From Apostichopus japonicus (taxonomy: Eukaryota; Echinodermata; Holothuroidea; Aspidochirotida; Stichopodidae), in NCBI RefSeq assembly GCF_037975245.1, contig NC_092579.1, positions 31,262,666-31,326,665 on the forward strand: 64,000 bases of DNA, in the 5' to 3' direction. How positions within the stretch are numbered: the stretch's first letter is position 1; every line of letters begins with the position of its first letter. The notes under the pieces were generated by a model. That model saw only the letters and a list, made by a program, of their open reading frames with translations, searched no databases and was not told the origin of the DNA. Below are positions 50,201 to 62,890 of this stretch, piece by piece. The position numbers and the translations under genes were made by a program.

Positions 50201-51560
50201 GAGCAACCAACCGCGCCACGACAGCAGTTGATATAAATCTATGTTCGTTTCTAATACTTAAAGTTCCCAGAGACCGTATGAGATCGCGGCAAAAGCAAAC
50301 TGCCCCCACCTGGTCTCGAGCCCGCGATCCAAAATACGTCACGCTCTCGAGGTACAGAGCAACCAACCGCGCCACGACAGCAGTTGATATAAATCTATGT
50401 TCGTTTCTAATACTTAAAGTTCCAGGAGACCGTATAAGATCGCGGCAAAAGCAAACTGCCCCCACCTGGTCTCGAGCCCGCGATCCAAAATACGTCACGC
50501 TCTTGAGGTACAGAGCAACCAACCGCGCCACGACAGCAGTTGATATAAATCTATGTTCGTTTCTAATACTTAAAGTTCCCAGAGACCGTATAAGATCGCG
50601 GCAAAAGCAAACTGCCCCCACCTGGTCTCGAGCCCGCGATCCAAAATACGTCACGCTCTCGAGGTACAGAGCAACCAACCGCGCCACGACAGCAGTTGAT
50701 ATAAATCTATGTTCGTTTCTAATACTTAAAGTTCCCAGAGACCGTATAAGATCGCGGCAAAAGCAAACTGCCCCCACCTGGTCTCGAGCCCGCGATCCAA
50801 AATACGTAACGCTCTCGAGGTACAGAGCAACCAACCGCGCCACGACAGCAGTTGATATAAATCTATGTTCGTTTCTAATACTTAAAGTTCCGAGAGACCG
50901 TATAAGATCGCGGCAAAAGCAAACTGCCCCCACCTGGTCTCGAGCCCGCGATCCAAAATACGTCACGCTCTCGAGGTACAGAGCAACCAACCGCGCCACG
51001 ACAGCAGTTGATATAAATCTATGTTCGTTTCTAATACTTAAAGTTCCCAGAGACCGTATAAGATCGCGGCAAAAGCAAACTGCCCCCACCTGGTCTCGAG
51101 CCCGCGATCCAAAATACGTCACGCTCTCGAGGTACAGAGCAACCAACCGCGCCACGACAGCAGTTGATATAAATCTATGTTCGTTTCTAATACTTAAAGT
51201 TCCAGGAGACCGTATAAGATCGCGGCAAAAGCAAACTGCCCCCACCTGGTCTCGAGCCCGCGATCCAAAATACGTCACGCTCTCGAGGTACAGAGCAACC
51301 AACCGCGCCACGACAGCAGTTGATATAAATCTATGTTCGTTTCTAATACTTAAAGTTCCGAGAAACCGTATAAGATCGCGGCAAAAGCAAACTGCCCCCA
51401 CCTGGTCTCGAGCCCGCGATCCAAAATACGTCACGCTCTCGAGGTACAGAGCAACCAACCGCGCCACGACAGCAGTTGATATAAATCTATGTTCGTTTCT
51501 AATACTTAAAGTTCCAGAGACCGTATGGGATCGCGGAAAAAGCTAACCGCCCCCACCTGG
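38269..51560. repeat. Higher-order blocks marked by GCTAACCGCC
   Basis: The variant TAACCG in the GGAAAAAGCTAACCGCC context starts at 39,241, 43,135, 47,806 and 51,544. Spacings are 3,894, 4,671 and 3,738 bp (25, 30 and 24 units). The first three are preceded by the same run of variant units, including GAGAGCGTACAAG near 38,436, 42,176 and 47,002, GAGGCACAGAGC and AAAGTGCCCCC. The blocks differ by whole units. Confidence 0.8.
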
Positions 51561-51816
51561 TCTCGAGCCCGCGATCCAAAATACGTCACGCTCTCGAGGT
51601 ACAGAGCAACCAACCGCGCCACGACAGCAGTTGATATAAATCTATGTTCGTTTCTAATACTTAAAGTTCCGAGAAACCGTATAAGATCGCGGCAAAAGCA
51701 AACTGCCCCCACCTGGTCTCGAGCCCGCGATCCAAAATACGTCACGCTCTCGAGGTACAGAGCAACCAACCGCGCCACGACAGCAGTTGATATAAATCTA
51801 TGTTCGTTTCTAATAC

Positions 51817-54617
51817 TTAAAGTTCCAGAGACCGTATGGGATCGCGGAAAAAGCTAACCGCCCCCACCTGGTCTCGAGCCCGCGATCCAAAATACGTCAC
51901 GCTCTCGAGGTACAGAGCAACCAACCGCGCCACGACAGCAGTTGATATAAATCTATGTTCGTTTCTAATACTTAAAGTTCCAGAGACCGTATAAGATCGC
52001 GGCAAAAGCAAACTGCCCCCACCTGGTCTCGAGCCCGCGATCCAAAATACGTCACGCTCTCGAGGTACAGAGCAACCAACCGCGCCACGACAGCAGTTGA
52101 TATAAATCTATGTTCGTTTCTAATACTTAAAGTTCCCAGAGACCGTATGAGATCGCGGCAAAAGCAAACTGCCCCCACCTGGTCTCGAGCCCGCGATCCA
52201 AAATACGTCACGCTCTGGAGGTACAGAGCAACCAACCGCGCCACGACAGCAGTTGATATAAATCTATGTTCGTTTCTAATACTTACAGTTCCCAGAGACC
52301 GTATAAGATCGCGGCAAAAGCAAACTGCCCCCACCTGGTCTCGAGCTCGCGATCCAAAATACGTCACGCTCTCGAGGTACAGAGCAACCAACCGCGCCAC
52401 GACAGCAGTTGATATAAATCTATGTTCGTTTCTAATACTTACAGTTCCCAGAGACCGTATAAGATCGCGGCAAAAGCAAACTGCCCCCACCTGGTCTCGA
52501 GCCCGCGATCCAAATACGTCACGCTCTCGAGGTACAGAGCAACCAACCGCGCCACGACAGCAGTTGATATAAATCTATGTTCGTTTCTAATACTTAAAGT
52601 TCCCAGAGACCGTATGAGATCGCGGCAAAAGCAAACTGCCTCCACCTGGTCTCGAGCCCGCGATCCAAAATACGTCACGCTCTCGAGGTACAGAGCAACC
52701 AACCGCGCCACGACAGCAGTTGATATAAATCTATGTTCGTTTCTAATACTTAAAGTTCCGAGAAACCGTATAAGATCGCGGCAAAAGCAAACCGCCCCCA
52801 CCTGGTCTCGAGCCCGCGATCCAGAATACGTCACGCTCTCGAGGTACAGAGCAACCAACCGCGCCACGACAGCAGTTGATATAAATCTATGTTCGTTTCT
52901 AATACTTAAAGTTCCAGAGACCGTATAAGATCGCGGCAAAAGCAAACTGCCCCCACCTGGTCTCGAGCCCGCGATCCAAAATACGTCACGCTCTCGAGGT
53001 ACAGAGCAACCAACCGCGCCACGACAGCAGTTGATATAAATCAATGTTCGTTTCTAATACTTAAAGTTCCCAGAGACCGTACCAGATCGCGGCAAAAGCA
53101 AACTGCCCCCACCTGGTCTCGAGCCCGCGATCCAAAATACGTCACGCTCTCGAGGTACAGAGCAACCAACCGCGCCACGACAGCAGTTGATATAAATCTA
53201 TGTTCGTTTCTAATACTTAAAGTTCCAGAGACCGTATGGGATCGCGGAAAAAGCTAACCGCCCCCACCTGGTCTCGAGCCCGCGATCCAAAATACGTCAC
53301 GCTCTCGAGGTACAGAGCAACCAACCGCGCCACGACAGCAGTTGATATAAATCTATGTTCGTTTCTAATACTTAAAGTTCCAGAGACCGTATAAGATCGC
53401 GGCAAAAGCAAACTGCCCCCACCTGGTCTCGAGCCCGCGATCCAAAATACGTCACGCTCTCGAGGTACAGAGCAACCAACCGCGCCACGACAGCAGTTGA
53501 TATAAATCTATGTTCGTTTCTAATACTTAAAGTTCCCAGAGACCGTATAAGATCGCGGCAAAAGCAAACTGCCCCCACCTGGTCTCGAGCCCGCGATCCA
53601 AAATACGTCACGCTCTGGAGGTACAGAGCAACCAACCGCGCCACGACAGCAGTTGATATAAATCTATGTTCGTTTCTAATACTTACAGTTCCCAGAGACC
53701 GTATAAGATCGCGGCAAAAGCAAACTGCCCCCACCTGGTCTCGAGCTCGCGATCCAAAATACGTCACGCTCTCGAGGTACAGAGCAACCAACCGCGCCAC
53801 GACAGCAGTTGATATAAATCTATGTTCGTTTCTAATACTTACAGTTCCCAGAGACCGTATAAGATCGCGGCAAAAGCAAACTGCCCCCACCTGGTCTCGA
53901 GCCCGCGATCCAAAATACGTCACGCTCTCGAGGTACAGAGCAACCAACCGCGCCACGACAGCAGTTGATATAAATCTATGTTCGTTTCTAATACTTAAAG
54001 TTCCCAGAGACCGTATGAGATCGCGGCAAAAGCAAACTGCCTCCACCTGGTCTCGAGCCCGCGATCCAAAATACGTCACGCTCTCGAGGTACAGAGCAAC
54101 CAACCGCGCCACGACAGCAGTTGATATAAATCTATGTTCGTTTCTAATACTTAAAGTTCCGAGAAACCGTATAAGATCGCGGCAAAAGCAAACCGCCCCC
54201 ACCTGGTCTCGAGCCCGCGATCCAGAATACGTCACGCTCTCGAGGTACAGAGCAACCAACCGCGCCACGACAGCAGTTGATATAAATCTATGTTCGTTTC
54301 TAATACTTAAAGTTCCAGAGACCGTATAAGATCGCGGCAAAAGCAAACTGCCCCCACCTGGTCTCGAGCCCGCGATCCAAAATACGTCACGCTCTCGAGG
54401 TACAGAGCAACCAACCGCGCCACGACAGCAGTTGATATAAATCAATGTTCGTTTCTAATACTTAAAGTTCCCAGAGACCGTACCAGATCGCGGCAAAAGC
54501 AAACTGCCCCCACCTGGTCTCGAGCCCGCGATCCAAAATACGTCACGCTCTCGAGGTACAGAGCAACCAACCGCGCCACGACAGCAGTTGATATAAATCT
54601 ATGTTCGTTTCTAATAC
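51817..54617. repeat. Nine-unit block in tandem duplicate
   Basis: 51,817-53,216 and 53,217-54,617 carry the same series of variants at offset 1,400 bp, becoming 1,401 after a single-base deletion in the first copy near 52,513 (CCAAATACG for CCAAAATACG). The rare AAATCAATGTTCG variant closes both copies, near 53,039 and 54,440. A few single-base differences show that the copies are not an exact assembly duplicate. Confidence 0.8.
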
Positions 54618-54806
54618 TTAAAGTTCCCAGAGACCGTATGGGATCGCGGCAAAAGCAAACTGCCCCCACCTGGTCTCGAGCCCGCGATCCAAAATACGTC
54701 ACGCTCTCGAGGTACAGAGCAACCAACCGCGCCACGACAGCAGTTGATATAAATCTATGTTCGTTTCTAATACTTAAAGTTCCCAGAGACCGTATAAGAT
54801 CGCGGC

Positions 54807-54810
54807 AAAA
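54807..54810 (-). terminator. Minimal T4 after the tRNA-like part
   Basis: On the minus strand CAGTTTGCTTTTGCC places four T a few bases after the end of the tRNA-like segment, a minimal Pol III terminator. A second T4 (GTATTTTGG, 54,847-54,850) lies between the A and B boxes and could cause premature release. T4 is weak in many animals. Confidence 0.35.
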
Positions 54811-54827
54811 GCAAACTGCCCCCACCT

Positions 54828-54838
54828 GGTCTCGAGCC
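54828..54838 (-). promoter_or_regulatory. B box (example core unit)
   Basis: GGCTCGAGACC on the minus strand fits GGTTCGANNCC with one change (C for T at tRNA position 54). It lies 40 nt downstream of the A box, within the spacing range seen in tRNA genes, and is conserved through the array. It is a candidate TFIIIC binding site. Confidence 0.6.
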
Positions 54839-54878
54839 CGCGATCCAAAATACGTCACGCTCTCGAGGTACAGAGCAA

Positions 54879-54890
54879 CCAACCGCGCCA
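54879..54890 (-). promoter_or_regulatory. A box (example core unit)
   Basis: TGGCGCGGTTGG on the minus strand fits the Pol III A-box consensus TRGCNNAGYNGG except for G in place of A at tRNA position 14. The same motif recurs in almost every unit. Whether it is used is unknown. Confidence 0.6.
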
Positions 54891-57800
54891 CGACAGCAGT
54901 TGATATAAATCTATGTTCGTTTCTAATACTTAAAGTTCCCAGAGACCGTATAAGATCGCGGCAAAAGCAAACTGCCCCCACCTGGTCTCGAGCCCGCGAT
55001 CCAAAATACGTCACGCTCTCGAGGTACAGAGCAACCAACCGCGCCACGACAGCAGTTGATATAAATCTATGTTCGTTTCTAATACTTAAAGTTCCCAGAG
55101 ACCGTATGAGATCGCGGCAAAAGCAAACTGCCCCCACCTGGTCTCGAGCCCGCGATCCAAAATACGTCACGCTCTCGAGGTACAGAGCAACCAACCGCGC
55201 CACGACAGCAGTTGATATAAATCTATGTTCGTTTCTAATACTTAAAGTTCCGAGAAACCGTATAAGATCGCGGCAAAAGCAAACTGCCCCCACCTGGTCT
55301 CGAGCCCGCGATCCAAAATACGTCACGCTCTCGAGGTACAGAGCAACCAACCGCGCCACGACAGCAGTTGATATAAATCTATGTTCGTTTCTAATACTTA
55401 AAGTTCCCAGAGACCGTATAAGATCGCGGCAAAAGCAAACTGCCCCCACCTGGTCTCGAGCCCGCGATCCAAAATACGTCACGCTCTCGAGGTACAGAGC
55501 AACCAACCGCGCCACGACAGCAGTTGATATAAATCTATGTTCGTTTCTAATACTTAAAGTTCCCAGAGACCGTATAAGATCGCGGCAAAAGCAAACTGCC
55601 CCCACCTGGTCTCGAGCCCGCGATCCAAAATACGTCACGCTCTCGAGGTACAGAGCAACCAACCGCGCCACGACAGCAGTTGATATAAATCTATGTTCGT
55701 TTCTAATACTTAAAGTTCCCAGAGACCGTATAAGATCGCGGCAAAAGCAAACTGCCCCCACCTGGTCTCGAGCCCGCGATCCAAAATACGTCAAGCTCTC
55801 GAGGTACAGAGCAACCAACCGCGCCACGACAGCAGTTGATATAAATCTATGTTCGTTTCTAATACTTAAAGTTCCCAGAGACCGTATAAGATCGCGGCAA
55901 AAGCAAACTGCCCCCACCTGGTCTCGACCCCGCGATCCAAAATACGTCACGCTCTCGAGGTACAGAGCAACCAACCGCGCCACGACAGCAGTTGATATAA
56001 ATCTATGTTCGTTTCTAATACTTACAGTTCCCAGAGACCGTATGAGATCGCGGCAAAAGCAAACTGCCCCCACCTGGTCTCGAGCCCGCGATCCAAAATA
56101 CGTCACGCTCTCGAGGTACAGAGCAACCAACCGCGCCACGACAGCAGTTGATATAAATCTATGTTCGTTTCTAATACTTAAAGTTCCCAGAGACCGTATG
56201 AGATCGCGGCAAAAGCAAACTGCCCCCACCTGGTCTCGAGCCCGCGATCCAAAATACGTCACGCTCTCGAGGTACAGAGCAACCAACCGCGCCACGACAG
56301 CAGTTGATATAAATCTATGTTCGTTTCTAATACTTAAAGTTCCCAGAGACCGTATAAGATCGCGGCAAAAGCAAACTGCCCCCACCTGGTCTCGAGCCCG
56401 CGATCCAAAATACGTCACGCTCTCGAGGTACAGAGCAACCAACCGCGCCACGACAGCAGTTGATATAAATCTATGTTCGTTTCTAATACTTAAAGTTCCA
56501 GGAGACCGTATAAGATCGCGGCAAAAGCAAACTGCCCCCACCTGGTCTCGAGCCCGCGATCCAAAATACGTCACGCTCTCGAGGTACAGAGCAACCAACC
56601 GCGCCACGACAGCAGTTGATATAAATCTATGTTCGTTTCTAATACTTAAAGTTCCAGGAGACCGTATAAGATCGCGGCAAAAGCAAACTGCCCCCACCTG
56701 GTCTCGAGCCCGCGATCCAAAATACGTCACGCTCTCGAGGTACAGAGCAACCAACCGCGCCACGACAGCAGTTGATATAAATCTATGTTCGTTTCTAATA
56801 CTTAAAGTTCCAGAGACCGTATGAGATCGCGGCAAAAGCAAACTGCCCCCACCTGGTCTCGAGCCCGCGATCCAAAATACGTCACGCTCTCGAGGTACAG
56901 AGCAACCAACCGCGCCACGACAGCAGTTGATATAAATCTATGTTCGTTTCTAATACTTAAAGTTCCCAGAGACCGTATGAGATCGCGGCAAAAGCAAACT
57001 GCCCCCACCTGGTCTCGAGCCCGCGATCCAAAATACGTCACGCTCTCGAGGTACAGAGCAACCAACCGCGCCACGACAGCAGTTGATATAAATCTATGTT
57101 CGTTTCTAATACTTAAAGTTCCCAGAGACCGTATGAGATCGCGGCAAAAGCAAACTGCCCCCACCTGGTCTCGAGCCCGCGATCCAGAATACGTCACGCT
57201 CTCGAGGTACAGAGCAACCAACCGCGCCACGACAGCAGTTGATATAAATCTATGTTCGTTTCTAATACTTAAAGTTCCAGAGACCGTATGGGATCGCGGA
57301 AAAAGCAAACTGCCCCACCTGGTCTCGAGCCCGCGATCCAAAATACGTCACGCTCTCGAGGTACAGAGCAACCAACCGCGCCACGACAGCAGTTGATATA
57401 AATCTATGTTCGTTTCTAATACTTAAAGTTCCCAGAGACCGTATAAGATCGCGGCAAAAGCAAACTGCCCCCACCTGGTCTCGAGCCCGCGATCCAAAAT
57501 ACGTCACGCTCTCGAGGTACAGAGCAACCAACCGCGCCACGACAGCAGTTGATATAAATCTATGTTCGTTTCTAATACTTAAAGTTCCCAGAGACCGTAT
57601 GAGATCGCGGCAAAAGCAAACTGCCCCCACCTGGTCTCGAGCCCGCGATCCAAAATACGTCACGCTCTCGAGGTACAGAGCAACCAACCGCGCCACGACA
57701 GCAGTTGATATAAATCTATGTTCGTTTCTAATACTTAAAGTTCCCAGAGACCGTATGAGATCGCGGCAAAAGCAAACTGCCCCCACCTGGTCTCGAGCCC

Positions 57801-58038
57801 GCGATCCAAAATACGTCACGCTCTCGAGGTACAGAGCAACCAACCGCGCCACGACAGCAGTTGATATAAATCTATGTTCGTTTCTAATACTTAAAGTTCC
57901 AGAGACCGTATGAGATCGCGGCAAAAGCAAACTGCCCCCACCTGGTCTCGAGCCCGCGATCCAAAATACGTCACGCTCTCGAGGTACAGAGCAACCAACC
58001 GCGCCACGACAGCAGTTGATATAAATCTATGTTCGTTT

Positions 58039-61000
58039 CTAATACTTAAAGTTCCAGAGACCGTATGGGATCGCGGAAAAAGCAAACTGCCCCACCTGGT
58101 CTCGAGCCCGCGATCCAAAATACGTCACGCTCTCGAGGTACAGAGCAACCAACCGCGCCACGACAGCAGTTGATATAAATCTATGTTCGTTTCTAATACT
58201 TAAAGTTCCAGAGACCGTATAAGATCGCGGCAAAAGCAATCTGCCCCCACCTGGTCTCGAGCCCGCGATCCAAAATACGTCACGCTCTCGAGGTACAGAG
58301 CAACCAACCGCGCCACGACAGCAGTTGATATAAATCTATGTTCGTTTCTAATACTTAAAGTTCCAGAGACCGTATGAGATCGCGGCAAAAGCAAACTGCC
58401 CCCACCTGGTCTCGAGCCCGCGATCCAAAATACGTCACGCTCTCGAGGTACAGAGCAACCAACCGCGCCACGACAGCAGTTGATATAAATCTATGTTCGT
58501 TTCTAATACTTAAAGTTCCCAGAGACCGTACCAGATCGCGGCAAAAGCAAACTGCCCCCACCTGGTCTCGAGCCCGCGATCCAAAATACGTCACGCTCTC
58601 GAGGTACAGAGCAACCAACCGCGCCACGACAGCAGTTGATATAAATCTATGTTCGTTTCTAATACTTAAAGTTCCCAGAGACCGTATGAGATCGCGGCAA
58701 AAGCAAACTGCCCCCACCTGGTCTCGAGCCCGCGATCCAAAATACGTCACGCTCTCGAGGTACAGAGCAACCAACCGCGCCACGACAGCAGTTGATATAA
58801 ATCTATGTTCGTTTCTAATACTTAAAGTTCCAGGAGACCGTATAAGAACGCGGCAAAAGCAAACTGCCCCCACCTGGTCTCGAGCCCGCGATCCAAAATA
58901 CGTCACGCTCTCGAGGTACAGAGCAACCAACCGCGCCACGACAGCAGTTGATATAAATCTATGTTCGTTTCTAATACTTAAAGTTCCAGAGACCGTATAA
59001 GATCGCGGCAAAAGCAAACTGCCCCCACCTGGTCTCGAGCCCTTGATCCAAAATACGTCACGCTCTCGAGGTACAGAGCAACCAACCGCGCCACGACAAT
59101 AGTTGATATAAATCTATGTTCGTTTCTAATACTTAAAGTTCCCAGAGACCGTATGAGATCGCGGCAAAAGCAAACTGCCCCCACCTGGTCTCGAGCCCGC
59201 GATCCAAAATACGTCACGCTCTCGAGGTACAGAGCAACCAACCGCGCCACGACAGCAGTTGATATAAATCTATGTTCGTTTCTAATACTTAAAGTTCCAG
59301 GAGACCGTATAAGATCGCGGCAAAAGCAAACTGCCCCCACCTGGTCTCGAGCCCGCGATCCAAAATACGTCACGCTCTCGAGGTACAGAGCAACCAACCG
59401 CGCCACGACAGCAGTTGATATAAATCTATGTTCGTTTCTAATACTTAAAGTTCCCAGAGACCGTATAAGATCGCGGCAAAAGCAAACTGCCCCCACCTGG
59501 TCTCGAGCCCGCGATCCAAAATACGTCACGCTCTCGAGGTACAGAGCAACCAACCGCGCCACGACAGCAGTTGATATAAATCTATGTTCGTTTCTAATAC
59601 TTAAAGTTCCAGGAGACCGTATAAGAACGCGGCAAAAGCAAACTGCCCCCACCTGGTCTCGAGCCCGCGATCCAAAATACGTCACGCTCTCGAGGTACAG
59701 AGCAACCAACCGCGCCACGACAGCAGTTGATATAAATCTATGTTCGTTTCTAATACTTAAAGTTCCAGAGACCGTATAAGATCGCGGCAAAAGCAAACTG
59801 CCCCCACCTGGTCTCGAGCCCTTGATCCAAAATACGTCACGCTCTCGAGGTACAGAGCAACCAACCGCGCCACGACAATAGTTGATATAAATCTATGTTC
59901 GTTTCTAATACTTAAAGTTCCCAGAGACCGTATGAGATCGCGGCAAAAGCAAACTGCCCCCACCTGGTCTCGAGCCCGCGATCCAAAATACGTCACGCTC
60001 TCGAGGTACAGAGCAACCAACCGCGCCACGACAGCAGTTGATATAAATCTATGTTCGTTTCTAATACTTAAAGTTCCAGGAGACCGTATAAGATCGCGGC
60101 AAAAGCAAACTGCCCCCACCTGGTCTCGAGCCCGCGATCCAAAATACGTCACGCTCTCGAGGTACAGAGCAACCAACCGCGCCACGACAGCAGTTGATAT
60201 AAATCTATGTTCGTTTCTAATACTTAAAGTTCCCAGAGACCGTATAAGATCGCGGCAAAAGCAAACTGCCCCCACCTGGTCTCGAGCCCGCGATCCAAAA
60301 TACGTCACGCTCTCGAGGTACAGAGCAACCAACCGCGCCACGACAGCAGTTGATATAAATCTATGTTCGTTTCTAATACTTAAAGTTCCAGAGACCGTAT
60401 GGGATCGCGGAAAAAGCAAACTGCCCCACCTGGTCTCGAGCCCGCGATCCAAAATACGTCACGCTCTCGAGGTACAGAGCAACCAACCGCGCCACGACAG
60501 CAGTTGATATAAATCTATGTTCGTTTCTAATACTTAAAGTTCCAGAGACCGTATAAGATCGCGGCAAAAGCAATCTGCCCCCACCTGGTCTCGAGCCCGC
60601 GATCCAAAATACGTCACGCTCTCGAGGTACAGAGCAACCAACCGCGCCACGACAGCAGTTGATATAAATCTATGTTCGTTTCTAATACTTAAAGTTCCAG
60701 AGACCGTATGAGATCGCGGCAAAAGCAAACTGCCCCCACCTGGTCTCGAGCCCGCGATCCAAAATACGTCACGCTCTCGAGGTACAGAGCAACCAACCGC
60801 GCCACGACAGCAGTTGATATAAATCTATGTTCGTTTCTAATACTTAAAGTTCCCAGAGACCGTACCAGATCGCGGCAAAAGCAAACTGCCCCCACCTGGT
60901 CTCGAGCCCGCGATCCAAAATACGTCACGCTCTCGAGGTACAGAGCAACCAACCGCGCCACGACAGCAGTTGATATAAATCTATGTTCGTTTCTAATACT

Positions 61001-61924
61001 TAAAGTTCCCAGAGACCGTATGAGATCGCGGCAAAAGCAAACTGCCCCCACCTGGTCTCGAGCCCGCGATCCAAAATACGTCACGCTCTCGAGGTACAGA
61101 GCAACCAACCGCGCCACGACAGCAGTTGATATAAATCTATGTTCGTTTCTAATACTTAAAGTTCCAGGAGACCGTATAAGAACGCGGCAAAAGCAAACTG
61201 CCCCCACCTGGTCTCGAGCCCGCGATCCAAAATACGTCACGCTCTCGAGGTACAGAGCAACCAACCGCGCCACGACAGCAGTTGATATAAATCTATGTTC
61301 GTTTCTAATACTTAAAGTTCCAGAGACCGTATAAGATCGCGGCAAAAGCAAACTGCCCCCACCTGGTCTCGAGCCCTTGATCCAAAATACGTCACGCTCT
61401 CGAGGTACAGAGCAACCAACCGCGCCACGACAATAGTTGATATAAATCTATGTTCGTTTCTAATACTTAAAGTTCCCAGAGACCGTATGAGATCGCGGCA
61501 AAAGCAAACTGCCCCCACCTGGTCTCGAGCCCGCGATCCAAAATACGTCACGCTCTCGAGGTACAGAGCAACCAACCGCGCCACGACAGCAGTTGATATA
61601 AATCTATGTTCGTTTCTAATACTTAAAGTTCCAGGAGACCGTATAAGATCGCGGCAAAAGCAAACTGCCCCCACCTGGTCTCGAGCCCGCGATCCAAAAT
61701 ACGTCACGCTCTCGAGGTACAGAGCAACCAACCGCGCCACGACAGCAGTTGATATAAATCTATGTTCGTTTCTAATACTTAAAGTTCCCAGAGACCGTAT
61801 AAGATCGCGGCAAAAGCAAACTGCCCCCACCTGGTCTCGAGCCCGCGATCCAAAATACGTCACGCTCTCGAGGTACAGAGAAACCAACCGCGCCACGACA
61901 GCAGTTGATATAAATCTATGTTCG
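58039..61924. repeat. Fifteen-unit block duplication near the right edge
   Basis: 58,039-59,590 and 60,373-61,924 share the variant order at offset 2,334 bp. The markers are GCAATCTGCC (58,237/60,571), TATAAGAACGCGG and CCCTTGATCC with GACAATAG. Inside it, a five-unit period of 779 bp repeats the CCCTTGATCC unit at about 59,040 and 59,819, so duplications of different size are nested. Confidence 0.8.
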
Positions 61925-62700
61925 TTTCTAATACTTAAAGTTCCCAGAGACCGTATAAGATCGCGGCAAAAGCAAACTGCCCCCACCTGGTCTCGAGCCC
62001 GCGATCCAAAATACGTCACGCTCTCGAGGTACAGAGCAACCAACCGCGCCACGACAGCAGTTGATATAAATCTATGTTCGTTTCTAATACTTAAAGTTCC
62101 CAGAGACCGTATGAGATCGCGGCAAAAGCAAACTGCCCCCACCTGGTCTCGAGCCCGCGATCCAAAATACGTCACGCTCTCGAGGTACAGAGCAACCAAC
62201 CGCGCCACGACAGCAGTTGATATAAATCTATGTTCGTTTCTAATACTTAAAGTTCCCAGAGACCGTATGAGATCGCGGCAAAAGCAAACTGCCCCCACCT
62301 GGTCTCGAGCCCGCGATCCAAAATACGTCACGCTCTCGAGGTACAGAGCAACCAACCGCGCCACGACAGCAGTTGATATAAATCTATGTTCGTTTCTAAT
62401 ACTTAAAGTTCCCAGAGACCGTATAAGATCGCGGCAAAAGCAAACTGCCCCACCTGGTCTCGAGCCCGCGATCCAAAATTCGTCACGCTCTTGAGGTACA
62501 GAGCAACCAACCGCGCCACGACAGCAGTTGATATAAATCTATGTTCGTTTCTAATACTTAAAGTTCCAGGAGACCGTATAAGATCGCGGCAAAAGCAAAC
62601 TGCCCCCACCTGGTCTCGAGCCCGCGATCCAAAATACGTCACGCTCTCGAGGTACAGAGCAACCAACCGCGCCACGACAGCAGTTGATATAAATCTATGT

Positions 62701-62890
62701 TCGTTTCTAATACTTACTTTTCCAGAGACCGTATGGGATCGCGGCAAAAGCAAACTGCCCCCACCTGGTCTCGAGCCCGCGATCCAAAATACGTCACGCT
62801 CTCGAGGTACAGAGCAACCAACCGCGCCACGACAGCAGTTGATATAAATCTATGTTCGTTTCTAATACTTACTTTTCCAGAGACCGTATG
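62701..62890. repeat. Adjacent units with ACTTACTTTTCCAG variant
   Basis: Two neighbouring units share TACTTACTTTTCCAGAG in place of TACTTAAAGTTCC, at about 62,711 and 62,866, 155 bp apart. This is a local single-unit duplication found nowhere else in the window that I noticed. Confidence 0.65.

Larger units (their letters stand above)
54798..54845. repeat. Per-unit 8-bp inverted repeat
   Basis: GATCGCGG (54,798-54,805) and CCGCGATC (54,838-54,845) are perfect complements around a 32-nt loop that contains most of the B box. The hairpin is present in most core units. Many edge units have CCAGGATCC in place of the right arm and lack it. Confidence 0.7.

Noticed and set aside
54442-56841. Open frame of 799 codons (minus strand) and its counterpart of 728 codons at 54,638-56,824 (plus strand) as genes
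   Set aside because: They are made entirely of the satellite unit read with a 52-codon period. Both strands are open at once, neighbouring 155-bp units destroy the frame, and no start context, splice site or domain supports them.
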